From Methanomassiliicoccales archaeon UBA280 (GTDB lineage: Archaea; Thermoplasmatota; Thermoplasmata; SG8-5), in the NCBI GenBank assembly GCA_002499085.1, contig DAKD01000025.1:22155-73715 (forward strand): 51,561 bases of DNA, written 5' to 3'. Positions within the stretch are counted from its first letter, which is position 1, and every line of letters begins with the position of its first letter. A model generated the notes under the pieces. The model saw nothing but the letters and a program-made list of their open reading frames with translations, was not told the DNA's origin and did no database searches. The translations under genes and the position numbers were made by a program. Positions 1 through 9,188 of the stretch are shown here, piece after piece.

Positions 1-56
1 GGTTTCATATATAAGGCTTATCGATTCGGCAAATGCCTTTGCTGGCTCATTAAGTA

Positions 57-63
57 TTTATAC
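57..63 (+). promoter_or_regulatory. TATA box of the isoprenoid operon
   Basis: TTTATAC is centred 26 nt before the ATG at 86, the spacing expected when transcription starts at the first codon. A GGAGG at 64-68 lies too far from that ATG for normal use but sits directly before a TTG at 71. Leaderless initiation at 86 fits better than the longer TTG reading. Confidence 0.6.
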
Positions 64-85
64 GGAGGAGTTGATTCTCCGCCCA

Positions 86-847
86 ATGATGCTTATCAAA
101 CTGGGAGGGAGCGCCGTAACGGACAAATCCAAGCCCATGACTGCGCGCCAGGATACGATAGACAACCTGGCCGGGGAAATCGCCTCTGTGCCTGGAAATA
201 GAATAATAATACACGGCGGCGGCTCCTTTGGCCACATCAAGGCCAAGCAGTTCGAGCTGCACAAGGGCTACAAGGGCGAGGGGCAGAGGGCCGGCATATG
301 CGAGGTCCAGGCCGACATGCGCCGGCTCAACAGCCTGGTCGAGGGCGCGCTCAGGAAGGCAGGCATGCCTGTCGCCTCCATACCGGCCGGGGCAATAGCC
401 ACGTTCGACGGCGGCAGGTTATCCGACTTCCCGTCGGAAGTGTTCGCCCATTACCTGAAAATCGGCATCACGCCGATATCTTTCGGGGACGTTGTCGTTG
501 ACAGGTCCAGGGGCATATCCATCTGTTCGGGCGACGACATCATGCTCAGGCTCGCCAAGGACCTGAAGGCCGAGAGATGCATATTCGTCACTTCAGTTGA
601 CGGAGTGTTCGCCGACTTTCCCCCGCCGGAAGGCCAGGGCCCCGTGCCCGAGGTCCGCAGGGGCGACAGGGTCGCATTCAGCGTGAGAGATACGGACGTC
701 ACTGGCAGCATGCAGCGCAAGCTCGAGCTGATGTTCGAGATAGCCGGCTCGGGATGCGAGGTCCGGATAGTCAACGGCCTTGTGCCGGGAAGGCTCGCTG
801 ACGCCATGCGGGGCAAGGAGACAGTCGGAACAAGGGTGATAGCATGA
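86..847 (+). CDS. ipk: Isopentenyl phosphate kinase
   Basis: This amino acid kinase family enzyme phosphorylates isopentenyl phosphate to IPP in the alternative archaeal mevalonate pathway. The N-terminus has the lysine and glycine-rich loop IKLGGS. IHGGGSFGH holds the histidine typical of IPK rather than of other kinases in the fold. GDDIM and TSVDGV form the nucleotide-binding part, and TDVTGSM follows. The length of 253 residues is normal. I chose the ATG at 86 from the TATA spacing. The gene overlaps the type 2 isomerase by ATGA, so the kinase feeds IPP directly into isomerisation and chain elongation. Confidence 0.93.
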   Translation: MMLIKLGGSAVTDKSKPMTARQDTIDNLAGEIASVPGNRIIIHGGGSFGHIKAKQFELHKGYKGEGQRAGICEVQADMRRLNSLVEGALRKAGMPVASIPAGAIATFDGGRLSDFPSEVFAHYLKIGITPISFGDVVVDRSRGISICSGDDIMLRLAKDLKAERCIFVTSVDGVFADFPPPEGQGPVPEVRRGDRVAFSVRDTDVTGSMQRKLELMFEIAGSGCEVRIVNGLVPGRLADAMRGKETVGTRVIA

Positions 848-1917
848 AATTCGCCAGAAAGGCTGACCACATCGAGATATGCATAAACAAGGACGTGAAT
901 TCAACGAAGATATACTGGGACGACGTGCAGTTGCTGCACAGGGCGCTTCCCGAGCTGGACATGGGCTCCGTCGACCTCTCGGCCGAGCTTTTCGGAAAGA
1001 AGCTGGCCGCGCCGATAGTCATATCGGCCATCACGGGCGGCTTCGAAGGCGCGGAAAAGATAAACCGCAACCTGGCCCAGGCCGCAGCTGCGGTCGGGGT
1101 GGGCATGGGCGTCGGAAGCCAGAGGCCTGCGCTGGAGAATCCAGAGCTTGCGCTCAGCTACGAGGCCGTCAAAGAGTTCAAGGTCCCGCTTGTGATAGGG
1201 AACGTCGGAGCGCCGCAGCTGGTGGCCCAGAAGAAGCGCCCGGCTTTCGGCATCGAGGACTGCCGCAAGGCCATGAAGATGATTGACGCGGACATACTGG
1301 CCGTTCACATGAACTTCCTCCAGGAAATAGTCCAGCCGGAAGGCGACACCAATGCCGCGGGCTGCCTGGAGGCAATCGGCGCAGTTGCCAAACAGCTGCC
1401 AGTGCTGGCCAAGGAGACTGGCGCAGGCATGACCTCGGACATGGCCCATGAGCTCAGGATGAAAGGCGTGAAGGGCATTGACGTCGGCGGGATGGGCGGC
1501 ACCAGTTTCTCCGCCGTGGAATATCACAGGGCGGTGGGCAGGAGCGAGGCCACACTTTCAAGGCTGGGCGAGACATTCTGGAACTGGGGCATACCCACGC
1601 CCCTCTCGATAATCGAGGCTGACGTGGGCCTGCCGATGATAGCCACGGGCGGGCTCTGGACAGGTCTTGACGCGGCCAAGGCCATATCGCTAGGCGCATC
1701 GGCCGCGGGATTCTCCAGGAAGATGCTGGCTCCGGCAATGGAAAGCGCCGAGGCTGTCGAGAGGGAGCTAAGGATGCTGATAGCGGAACTGAAGGCGGCA
1801 ATGTTCCTGACCGGCGCAAGAAGCGTCGAAGAGCTGCAGGCAGTGCCGTACGTCGTGACAGGCCACCTGTCGGAATGGATGAACGCCCTCTACTGGGAGG
1901 AGCCGGAGGACCAGTGA
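844..1917 (+). CDS. fni: Type 2 isopentenyl-diphosphate delta-isomerase
   Basis: This FMN- and NADPH-dependent enzyme interconverts IPP and DMAPP and is unrelated to the type 1 enzyme. The N-terminal RKADHIEIC matches the family RK.DHI motif. SAITGG and GVGSQR line the flavin site, HMNFLQE with its QE pair follows, and KETGAGM and GGMGGTSF complete the TIM barrel. The 357-residue length is typical. It sits between the kinase (4-nt overlap) and the prenyl synthase (1-nt overlap), so the three proteins are almost certainly translated from one mRNA. Confidence 0.95.
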   Translation: MKFARKADHIEICINKDVNSTKIYWDDVQLLHRALPELDMGSVDLSAELFGKKLAAPIVISAITGGFEGAEKINRNLAQAAAAVGVGMGVGSQRPALENPELALSYEAVKEFKVPLVIGNVGAPQLVAQKKRPAFGIEDCRKAMKMIDADILAVHMNFLQEIVQPEGDTNAAGCLEAIGAVAKQLPVLAKETGAGMTSDMAHELRMKGVKGIDVGGMGGTSFSAVEYHRAVGRSEATLSRLGETFWNWGIPTPLSIIEADVGLPMIATGGLWTGLDAAKAISLGASAAGFSRKMLAPAMESAEAVERELRMLIAELKAAMFLTGARSVEELQAVPYVVTGHLSEWMNALYWEEPEDQ

Positions 1918-2987
1918 TGCCCTCTTACAGGACAGTGGACGGCAGCGAGACAGAGAGCCAGTTCCTGGACTTCCTCGGGAAGCACAGGGAATCGGTGCGC
2001 AGCGAGATATTCAGGTTCATACCCAAGGCCGACGGGATACAGCCAATGCCCTTCGGGCTGGAGAAGCATTGGGGCATGGTTGTGGATTATCCGGAAAGGG
2101 GAGGAAAATACGTGCGGCCCGGACTGCTCCTGCTTTCCTGCCAGGCCTGCGGCGGGGACATCAAAAAAGCACTGACCACGGCCGCGGCCATGGAGATATC
2201 GGAGGACTGGCTGCTCATTCACGACGACCTCGAGGACCATTCGCTCGAGCGCCGGGGCAAGCCCACGCTGCACATGATGCACGGCGAGGAGCTGGCAGTT
2301 AACGCGGGCGACCATCTCCATCTGATAATGTGGAAGATACTGATGTCCAACAACAACTGCATGGACATGCCCAAGGCCTGCGCGGTGGCAGAGAAGATGG
2401 TGGACATACTCCAGAAGACCTGCGAGGGCCAGTACCTCGAGATTTCCTGGACCAGGGACTCGCGCATAATCTCCGAGGACGAGTACTTCGAGATGGTGGA
2501 CCGCAAGACAGGCTGGTACACTGTCATCGGCCCTCTCCAGCTCGGCGCCCTGATAGCCGAGAACCATGCCGCGCTCCCCCCGATCGAGAAGCTGGGCCGC
2601 AGCCTGGGCCGCGCCTTCCAGATTCACGATGACTGGCTAAATGTGTTCAGCCACAGCACCGGCAAGGAGCTCGGCGGTGACATCCTCGAGGGCAAGAGGA
2701 CGCTTCTGCTCATTCACCTGGCGGAAGAACTTGAAAAGGCCGGCGACAGGAAGAACCTTGACTACATCAGAAAATTATTCTCACTGCCCAGGGAGAAGAA
2801 GTCCGGGAAGGACGTGGACAGGGTAATAAAGCTCTACGAGAAACACGGATGCAGGGAATGGGTCAGGGCCCAGGCCAAGTCCTTTGCGGACGAGGCTCTG
2901 GCCGGGATTGATGCCATACCCTATTCTGCCGAAGGTAAAATTATCCTGAAGGATGCAGTCCGCTTCATTGTGAACAGAGAACTGTAA
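1917..2987 (+). CDS. idsA: Short-chain polyprenyl diphosphate synthase (FPP/GGPP synthase)
   Basis: This enzyme condenses DMAPP or allylic diphosphates with IPP to make precursors of archaeal ether lipids. GGKYVRP lies in the substrate-binding region, the first Asp-rich motif is DDLED, and DRKTGWY follows. The second Asp-rich motif reads HDDWLN, with Asn where the last Asp is usual. A bulky Trp sits five residues before the first motif, where archaeal GGPP synthases carry an aromatic residue limiting chain length, so a C15-C20 product is likely. The reading frame extends to 1875, but ATG 1917 follows a GGAGG run and overlaps the fni stop as TGATG. 356 residues. Confidence 0.9.
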   Translation: MPSYRTVDGSETESQFLDFLGKHRESVRSEIFRFIPKADGIQPMPFGLEKHWGMVVDYPERGGKYVRPGLLLLSCQACGGDIKKALTTAAAMEISEDWLLIHDDLEDHSLERRGKPTLHMMHGEELAVNAGDHLHLIMWKILMSNNNCMDMPKACAVAEKMVDILQKTCEGQYLEISWTRDSRIISEDEYFEMVDRKTGWYTVIGPLQLGALIAENHAALPPIEKLGRSLGRAFQIHDDWLNVFSHSTGKELGGDILEGKRTLLLIHLAEELEKAGDRKNLDYIRKLFSLPREKKSGKDVDRVIKLYEKHGCREWVRAQAKSFADEALAGIDAIPYSAEGKIILKDAVRFIVNREL

Positions 2988-3006
2988 TGACCGCAGTCGG
3001 CCTTCT

Positions 3007-3116
3007 TCAGCCATAGCGCACTATCTCGACCTTCTTCTGCGGGGTGAACTTCGATATTCCGGTCATCAAATCACCCCGGAAACAGGAGGCAAATTCATCA
3101 CATCATCTCCTCTCAT
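3007..3116 (-). other. Two tiny coupled ORFs, or a gene remnant
   Basis: On the minus strand a 16-codon ORF (3116-3066) overlaps a 19-codon ORF (3066-3007) as TGATG, the coupling used by real genes here. A TATA-like CATATTTATG lies at 3156-3147, about 35 nt upstream. The second peptide starts MTGISKFTPQKK and ends EIVRYG. It resembles nothing I can name and could equally be the surviving 3' end of a lost gene. Nothing else is visible between 2988 and 3145. Confidence 0.2.
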
Positions 3117-3145
3117 TTTTTGATGTGTGGTACATTGATTATGAG

Positions 3146-3661
3146 TCATAAATATGATTCAGAGTGGAAATATACCTCGGTATACATTGGAGCTATCCCC
3201 GAACAATCATAGACCCAACTGACCACAGCATCGATTGAAGTTTGCAGTGCAGGAGCTTGCACATCACGTAGTTCCTCTTCAGTTCCCATCACTTGGTATC
3301 CATTTTCGTTCACGATGGTGCAACATATTTGAGGAGAAATCTTAACATCGCCGTCGACTTCAACGATTTGACATATTGAAATTTCAACATATTGAGTCAC
3401 ATTTGTGATATCGTTTGGAGAAACTGTTAAAAATATGTCATCGGAACCCATATACCTTGTTGTTATATTTTTCTCGCTAAAAAATATGCTTAATTCATTT
3501 AAATCGAAGCTAACATCATTGTTATAGTTGGCTGTTGCAATGAAATAACCTCTTGGGGGGGCTCTGTGTTTGATGAAAACATATCCGATGGAGGCTGTGG
3601 CTATGATGATGATTATAATGATTGTGATTATCGGGATTAGTATTTTCATTTCATGCTTCAT
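3146..3661 (-). CDS. Hypothetical membrane-anchored protein
   Basis: I do not recognise this 171-residue protein. It starts MKHEMKIL, followed by an Ile-rich transmembrane helix over about residues 7-26. The rest is an extracytoplasmic domain with several NxT/NxS sites and four cysteines in its second half. The start is ATG 3661, preceded at a suitable distance by GGAGTG; an in-frame start at 3688 lacks one. The gene is much more AT-rich than its neighbours, which suggests acquisition. It reads out just downstream of radB. Confidence 0.55.
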   Translation of the reverse strand: MKHEMKILIPIITIIIIIIIATASIGYVFIKHRAPPRGYFIATANYNNDVSFDLNELSIFFSEKNITTRYMGSDDIFLTVSPNDITNVTQYVEISICQIVEVDGDVKISPQICCTIVNENGYQVMGTEEELRDVQAPALQTSIDAVVSWVYDCSGIAPMYTEVYFHSESYL

Positions 3662-3689
3662 ATAATTTTTCACTCCAAGCAATAGCAAC

Positions 3690-4388
3690 TCAGCTCTTAG
3701 GCTCGCACTCTATCCCGTTCTCGGTCAGCCAGAACTCTGCCATTTTTCCCTCGGCAAGCGCCCTGTGCTTCATTATCTTGGCGAATCTTCTGCTCGGCAC
3801 GTCCAGGTCCCTGTCGAGCCTTATTATCACTTTGCAGTTATGGCGGAGCACATGCCCCCCCAGGGCCTTGTATTCATTACGTTCGATATCTGTGTACACC
3901 TGGCTGGTCAGAATAACCGGTATAACCTTACGCCTGCACAGCTTCAGCAGGGCCGTTATCTGGGCTATGAAACTTCTTCTCTCGGTCCGCTCCTGGTCCT
4001 TGGCCAGTTCCACCCTGTAATGCCCCGTTGCCGAGTCCAGAACCATGAGGCCTATGTCGTCGTTCTTCATGGCCAGGCCCACTGCCTTTTCGATTATGGC
4101 TTCCTGCTCCTCGAAGTCGAAGGGCTCGAAAATCAGGAGGGACTTGACCATCCTGTCATAATCGCTTCCGAATATCTGCTTGATGCGGTCGCCTGACAGG
4201 CCCTCCGAATCAATGTATATCACCTTCTTCCCGGATAGGATGACGCTCCTGGCCAGTTGAAGGCACATGTTCGTCTTGCCGCTTCCGGCCTCGCCGAAGA
4301 TCTGCGTGATGGCGCCGGCCTCGAACCCGCCGCCCAGCAATTCATCGATGCAGCCGCATCCCATAGGAACCTTCATGCCGTTCCCCAT
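3690..4388 (-). CDS. radB: DNA repair and recombination protein RadB
   Basis: RadB is the short archaeal RecA/RadA paralogue thought to assist RadA in recombination. GCGCIDELLGGG is the usual opening, GEAGSGKT is Walker A (about residues 32-39) and LMVLDS is Walker B. ILTSQVY and GGHVLRH follow in the core. There is no N-terminal helix-hairpin-helix domain, as expected for RadB, and 232 residues is the family length. An alternative ATG at 4376 would also leave a complete protein. The gene lies 26 nt downstream of a winged-helix gene and probably shares its transcript. Confidence 0.92.
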   Translation of the reverse strand: MGNGMKVPMGCGCIDELLGGGFEAGAITQIFGEAGSGKTNMCLQLARSVILSGKKVIYIDSEGLSGDRIKQIFGSDYDRMVKSLLIFEPFDFEEQEAIIEKAVGLAMKNDDIGLMVLDSATGHYRVELAKDQERTERRSFIAQITALLKLCRRKVIPVILTSQVYTDIERNEYKALGGHVLRHNCKVIIRLDRDLDVPSRRFAKIMKHRALAEGKMAEFWLTENGIECEPKS

Positions 4389-4414
4389 CGCCTGTGCGCA
4401 ATTAAAGTTGGCGC

Positions 4415-5176
4415 CTAATCCCCGGCAAGCTTGCTCTTCAGCAGCTCCAGGATGCGCTCCTCCCTGGCAGTGGGCTTGCCGCCCAGGAGGTTCAGCACCT
4501 CGTCGTATATGTCGGCCTGGGTGACGTTCGGGTGCTCTATGCAGCTTATCACATGGGCCTCCATGGCCTCGTGCTCGCTGTCAGTGATTCCGAGATGTGT
4601 TTTCAGGGCGTCGATGAGATGCTTCTCCGAGCTGGTCAGTATGCCGGAGCGCCATGCCACGGCCAGCGCCTGCCTGTAGACATCGGTCTTATGTGTACGC
4701 TCGTCCATCATGCGCCTGTTGCTCTCCTCTATCGTCTCGAGAACGCCCATGTCCAGTATCCCGTCCGATTCCAGGGCCGCGCATACGATGTCGGAGAGCC
4801 TGAGATGGGCCGATGTGGCCCCATCTATGTCCGAGACCCTCATCTGCCTGACCTCCCCGCCTATCCGCACACGTACTGTCTTGGCGGATATGGTGGCCTC
4901 GATATCCCTGGCCCTTTTCAGGCCCTGGCCGGTGAGGGAGTAGCAGTTCATCTTCTGCCTCGCGCCCTTCACATGGCGCATGTTCTCCTCCGCAATGCCG
5001 TCAGCGACAAGCCTGTCAAGGTATCTGGAGATATGCTTCCTCTGCACGCGCACGTTCAGGGCTATGCCCTTCTGCGTGACGCCCGAATCGGTCTCGTAAA
5101 CGCCCTCCAGGCTGCCGAAGTTCAGCAGGAACAGGAGGATCCTGTCCTCCGCGGGCAGTCTGAGACTCTTCGCCAT
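4415..5176 (-). CDS. Winged-helix regulator (stand-alone form)
   Basis: This 253-residue protein has an N-terminal winged helix (about residues 1-85) closely similar to that of the STAND ATPase at 17801. Both read TQxGI, RxH, LD, GxAE, VKG and a CYxLT wing in order. The C-terminal 130 residues are helical, with no motif I recognise. The open frame extends to 5764, but the homologous region starts at MAKSLRL. A TATA element at 5197-5206 lies 25 nt before ATG 5176, indicating a leaderless start. A link to radB regulation is only inferred from the shared operon. Confidence 0.7.
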   Translation of the reverse strand: MAKSLRLPAEDRILLFLLNFGSLEGVYETDSGVTQKGIALNVRVQRKHISRYLDRLVADGIAEENMRHVKGARQKMNCYSLTGQGLKRARDIEATISAKTVRVRIGGEVRQMRVSDIDGATSAHLRLSDIVCAALESDGILDMGVLETIEESNRRMMDERTHKTDVYRQALAVAWRSGILTSSEKHLIDALKTHLGITDSEHEAMEAHVISCIEHPNVTQADIYDEVLNLLGGKPTAREERILELLKSKLAGD

Positions 5177-5296
5177 GGGGGATGATTGCCCGACCAATAT
5201 AAAAATCCTGCCTGTGCGTACGGCCGATACGTTCCGAGAGAGCATGTGCCAGGCCCGAGGCAAAATCGTTTTAAGCCCTGGCGCGATGTACCGGGC

Positions 5297-5899
5297 ATGT
5301 ACGAGGATGAGGACGGCATCCTGGCCGTGAGATTGGCCAGGGCATCGATAGACAAATCGGTGCTGGGCAAGCCCATACCGGAGATCGACGTGCCGGATAA
5401 ATTCCTCGAGGATTCGGGTGCCTTCGTCACGCTGAACACATACCCAGCCCATGACCTGAGGGGCTGCATCGGATACCCGGAGCCATATTTTCCTCTCAGG
5501 GACGCCCTCCTGAGGGCCGCCCAGGGCGCGACAAGGGACCCCAGGTTCCCGAGGCTCAGACCGGAGGAGCTGGACAAGATAGTGGTGGAAGTCAGCCTGC
5601 TCTCCCCGCCCAGGCCCATGAAGGCCAAGAATCCCAAGGAGTATCTCAGCCTGGTGAAAATCGGCGTTCACGGGTTGATAGTCGAGAGGGGCCAGTTTCG
5701 CGGGCTGCTCCTTCCCCAGGTGCCGGTCGAGTATTGCTGGGACGCGGAGACCTTCCTCGGGCACACATGCATGAAAGCCGGGCTTTTCGCTGACGCATGG
5801 CTTGACGGCAAGACCAAGCTTTACTCATTCACGGGCGAGGTTTTTTCCGAGGAGAGGCCCAGAGGTCCTGTCACGAGGAAGGTGCTGGATGGCGCATGA
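5297..5899 (+). CDS. AMMECR1 domain protein
   Basis: This protein belongs to the conserved AMMECR1 family found in archaea and eukaryotes, whose biochemical role is unclear. The signature LRGCIG is present (about residue 54), followed by the DPRFP and VEVSLLSPP segments and the PQVPVEYCWD region. The open frame extends to 5186, but ATG 5297 gives a normal 200-residue protein and has a TATA-like TTTTAAG about 25 nt upstream. The stop overlaps the dihydroorotase start, so the two are co-transcribed. Confidence 0.88.
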   Translation: MYEDEDGILAVRLARASIDKSVLGKPIPEIDVPDKFLEDSGAFVTLNTYPAHDLRGCIGYPEPYFPLRDALLRAAQGATRDPRFPRLRPEELDKIVVEVSLLSPPRPMKAKNPKEYLSLVKIGVHGLIVERGQFRGLLLPQVPVEYCWDAETFLGHTCMKAGLFADAWLDGKTKLYSFTGEVFSEERPRGPVTRKVLDGA

Positions 5900-7136
5900 G
5901 CTGGTCATAAAGACAAGGATTCTCAGCTCCGGCCAGTTCTCATCGGTTGCGATAGGCATAGACCGCGGCCTGATATCCGCTGTCGGCGAGAACCTGCACG
6001 GGGCAAGGCAATTCAATTTCGGCGATTATCTGGCCCTGCCGGGCGGCGTGGACACGCACACGCATATGCGCGAGCCCGGGCACACGCACAAGGAGACATT
6101 CTTCTCGGGCACGAAATCAGCGGCCCTCGGAGGCACAACGACCATACTGGATATGCCGAACAACGACCCGCCCACGGACAACGCAAGGGCTCTGCAGGAC
6201 AAGTTGGAGCTCGTATCCGAAAGCGCAAATGTCGACTTCGGCCTGTTCGGCGAGCTCTCTGACATCGACGAGATAGAGAGGATGGCACCCATTGCGGCCG
6301 GGTACAAACTCTTCATGTCCGAGACCACATCCGCAAGCAGCTCATCATCTCCCCCGGAGATGCTGCTCAATTCCAGGCATATAGCCGGGCGCGTGGTCAC
6401 GGTCCATGCAGAGGACCCGACCCTATTCTCGCCTGAGGAATGCACCGACCTTCACAGCCACAATCTGATCAGGAACCTCAAGGCCGAGACAGAAGCCGTG
6501 AGAAGAATATTGGCCATAGACACCCCGGCCAGGATAAATCTGGCCCATCTCACGTCAAGGGAGAGCGTGGAAATGGCCCAGCGCAGGAAGGCCAGCTTCG
6601 AAATAACACCGCATCACATCCTGCTCGACGAGTCGATGCCGCTCGGCGCCAAAGGCAAGGTCAACCCGCCCCTGAGGAAGCGGCAGGTCGCGGACAGGCT
6701 GTTTGAAATCGCAAGGACAGGCCGCGCCATAATCGCAAGCGACCACGCGCCCCACACCGAGGCCGAGAAGAGCGCCAAGTTTTCAATAGCTCCCTCCGGA
6801 ATTCCCGGAGCCGAGACAAGAATCCCGTTGATGCTGGCTCTTGCGGAAAAGGGAATGCTGAAGCATCAGGCCGTGCAGGACATGTGCTGCCAATTGCCGG
6901 CGGACCTTTTCGGGCTGAAGAAAGGCAGGATAGCGCCCGGGTACGATGCCGACCTTGCATTCTATGACCTCTCGAACACCGTGAAGATCAAGGGTTCGGA
7001 CCTGCACTCCAAATGCGGATGGACCCCGTTCGAGGGCTGGGACGCCATATTCCCCGCGGGAGTGATGCTGCGCGGCTCGATGATAGTCCGCGGCGGGCAG
7101 CTGGTCCTTGAGAAGATGGGCCAGAACCTAAGATGA
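5889..7136 (+). CDS. pyrC: Dihydroorotase
   Basis: The enzyme catalyses reversible ring closure of carbamoyl aspartate in pyrimidine synthesis. DTHTHMREPG carries the HxH metal ligands, VHAED and NLAHLTS supply further ligands, and ASDHAPH has the catalytic Asp. GYKLFMS may contain the lysine that is carbamylated in two-metal members. 415 residues is normal for the class I-like archaeal type. ATG 5889 follows GAGGAAGGTG and overlaps the AMMECR1 stop. The 3' end overlaps the convergent trmY gene by 9 nt. Confidence 0.93.
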   Translation: MAHELVIKTRILSSGQFSSVAIGIDRGLISAVGENLHGARQFNFGDYLALPGGVDTHTHMREPGHTHKETFFSGTKSAALGGTTTILDMPNNDPPTDNARALQDKLELVSESANVDFGLFGELSDIDEIERMAPIAAGYKLFMSETTSASSSSSPPEMLLNSRHIAGRVVTVHAEDPTLFSPEECTDLHSHNLIRNLKAETEAVRRILAIDTPARINLAHLTSRESVEMAQRRKASFEITPHHILLDESMPLGAKGKVNPPLRKRQVADRLFEIARTGRAIIASDHAPHTEAEKSAKFSIAPSGIPGAETRIPLMLALAEKGMLKHQAVQDMCCQLPADLFGLKKGRIAPGYDADLAFYDLSNTVKIKGSDLHSKCGWTPFEGWDAIFPAGVMLRGSMIVRGGQLVLEKMGQNLR

Positions 7137-7715
7137 GCGCTCCAGCGCGTTGAGAGCCAGAGTGATGCAGTGGTCCGCGTGAAGGCTCCTGGGACCCAGG
7201 GAAATTTTCAGCGAATCCGGCCATCCCGAAACAGTTCTCTCGTGTTCGGCCGTCAGGTCCTCCTTCCCCCCCAGTATGAAAACATCATCCTGCCTCAGTG
7301 CGCCTGGCGGGAGAAGCTCGCCCTCCTCCTTCAGATAGACCAGCCTTCTCCCGGAAAGCTCGGCAAGAACGCCTTCAAGATCTTTCTTGGCGGTGTATAT
7401 GCCGGGCGTGGAACGGACCCAGCCCGATAAGGCCGCCTTCATCAGCGCGTTCTTGACCAGCGCCGCGGTGGAGCGCTCGTCCGGGTTCAGGTACTTCAGT
7501 TCGGCTCCCCTGAACAGCAGGGCCCTCGGAGGGTCAGGCTCTCCCAGAAGCAACAGGTAAAGGTCCACGTCCCTTCTTATGTCGTTCGACAGCATGAACG
7601 CGGAATTCACGCATCTGAGAAGCACATCCAGGCGGCCGGTCGACCCTGCAAGGTCGTTCAGGGAGAACATGTGGTCTGTGCTAACATTCCGGCCCACAAC
7701 GACGAATGCGGGCAT
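7128..7715 (-). CDS. trmY: tRNA (pseudouridine54-N1)-methyltransferase TrmY
   Basis: This archaeal SPOUT methyltransferase converts pseudouridine 54 of the tRNA T loop to N1-methylpseudouridine. The N-terminus MPAFVVVGRN, the FSLNDL segment, and C-terminal VFILGG and SLGPRSLHADHCI (the knotted SAM-binding part) match the family. 195 residues is normal. The ATG abuts the srp54 stop with no gap, so it is translated from the srp54 transcript. Confidence 0.9.
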   Translation of the reverse strand: MPAFVVVGRNVSTDHMFSLNDLAGSTGRLDVLLRCVNSAFMLSNDIRRDVDLYLLLLGEPDPPRALLFRGAELKYLNPDERSTAALVKNALMKAALSGWVRSTPGIYTAKKDLEGVLAELSGRRLVYLKEEGELLPPGALRQDDVFILGGKEDLTAEHERTVSGWPDSLKISLGPRSLHADHCITLALNALERSS

Positions 7716-9059
7716 CTACATCCCCAGTCCGCCCAGGTTCCCGTCCTTCATCTGCTTCTGCAGCTGCTTGCGCAGCTTCCTGTTGCCGAGGAGCCCCTTC
7801 ATCTGCCTCTTTGATGTGTTGTAGTGGGCGAGCAGCGCCCTGACGTCCTGGGCCTTCATGCCGCTGCCCCTGGCTATCCTCTTCACCCTGGAGGATTTGA
7901 CTATCTTCGGGTCCTCCAGTTCCTCCCTGGTCATGGAGGACATGATTATCTTGAACTTGCGCAGCTTCTCCTGCGTCGCTTCCAGCTCTGCGTCACCCAT
8001 CTTGGCCGGCGCCCCGGGGAACATGCTCATCAGCTTCTTCAGCGGCCCCATGTTGGTGAGCATCTCCATCTGGTCCCTCATCTCTATCAGGGAGAACCGG
8101 CCGTGCATGATGTTCTCGATGGTCTTCTCGGCCTTCTTCTCGTCGATGACGCCCTCGGCCGCTTCCAGCAGGGATTTGATGTCGCCCATGCCCAGAAGCC
8201 GGGAGATGAATCTGTCCGGGTTGAAAGGCTCCAGGTCCTCGATATGCTCGCCGGTTCCGATGAACATCACCGGCGCTTCGGTGACATTGATGGCGGAGAG
8301 TGCGCCCCCGCCCTTCGCGCTGCCGTCCAGCTTGGTCAGCACTACCGCAGTGACTCCAACAGCGTCATGGAATGCCTTGGCCTGCGGCCCTGCCTGCTGT
8401 CCCATGGACGCGTCTATAATCATGATTTTCTCGGTCGGGTTCGCGACCTTCGAGATGGCCTTGATCTCCTCGATAAGGTCCTTCTCCAGGGAATGGCGGC
8501 CTGAAGTGTCGAGAATCACCACATCATTCTTCTCGAAATGCTTCAGCCCCTCCCTGACAATCTTGGGGGCGCTCTTCTCGCCGGGCACGCCGAAAACCGG
8601 GACCTCGATGAGCGCGCCTATCTGGCTTAGCTGGTCGTATGCAGCCGGCCTATGCACGTCCGCGGCTATCATGCCCACCCTGTGGCCTTTTCTCTTGAAA
8701 TATCTGGCAATCTTTCCGGTGGTCGTGGTCTTGCCCTGGCCGTAAAGCCCGACCATCATGATCACCTGCTTTCCCTCTCCTATTTCCCTCTTCTCACCCA
8801 GGAAACCGACAAGCTCGTCGTAGACCACTCTGACCACATGGTCCTTCGGGCTCACGCCGGCCTTCGGCTTTTCGGTGAGCGCCCGCTTCTCGATGCCCTT
8901 GGTCATGCTGAGCGCGAGCTGGACGTTGACGTCGGCCTGCAGGAGCGCCCGCTGTATGTCCCTGACGATTTCCTTGACCAGGTCCTCGTCAACGTGAGAG
9001 GCGCCCGCAATCTTCCTGAGGACGTTCTTGAGAGAATCGCCCAGCTTCTCCATCACCAT
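7716..9059 (-). CDS. srp54: Signal recognition particle GTPase SRP54
   Basis: SRP54 binds signal sequences and 7S RNA and delivers ribosomes to the membrane. The order is a helical N domain (about 1-85), then a G domain with GLYGQGKTTT, DVHRPAAYDQL, LDTSGRH, TKLDGSAKGGGAL and GTGEHIEDLEPF, then a Met-rich M domain (about 300-440) ending in glycine. 447 residues is normal. An internal ATG at 9053 is an alternative start. A TATA-like CTTTTATC at 9098-9091 lies upstream. Confidence 0.95.
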   Translation of the reverse strand: MVMEKLGDSLKNVLRKIAGASHVDEDLVKEIVRDIQRALLQADVNVQLALSMTKGIEKRALTEKPKAGVSPKDHVVRVVYDELVGFLGEKREIGEGKQVIMMVGLYGQGKTTTTGKIARYFKRKGHRVGMIAADVHRPAAYDQLSQIGALIEVPVFGVPGEKSAPKIVREGLKHFEKNDVVILDTSGRHSLEKDLIEEIKAISKVANPTEKIMIIDASMGQQAGPQAKAFHDAVGVTAVVLTKLDGSAKGGGALSAINVTEAPVMFIGTGEHIEDLEPFNPDRFISRLLGMGDIKSLLEAAEGVIDEKKAEKTIENIMHGRFSLIEMRDQMEMLTNMGPLKKLMSMFPGAPAKMGDAELEATQEKLRKFKIIMSSMTREELEDPKIVKSSRVKRIARGSGMKAQDVRALLAHYNTSKRQMKGLLGNRKLRKQLQKQMKDGNLGGLGM

Positions 9060-9104
9060 GGTCTATCGGTCCATTGGATGGAGGAGGGTGATAAAAGGTT
9101 TGCG

Positions 9105-9166
9105 CTGAGTATTTTTCTTTTAATGGTTTTCTGCGCTGGCTCGCCCTCCAAAAGAAAAATATTCAG
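9105..9166. terminator. 17-bp hairpin upstream of srp54
   Basis: Arms at 9105-9121 and 9150-9166 pair along 17 bp with one G-U and a 28-nt loop. The core is TATTTTTCTTTT against AAAAGAAAAATA. It lies between the GTPase 3' end and the srp54 promoter, so it could end GTPase transcripts, but the A/T-rich symmetric stem could also act in either direction. Confidence 0.5.
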
Positions 9167-9188
9167 TAAATAAGAAAAATCGGGCTCA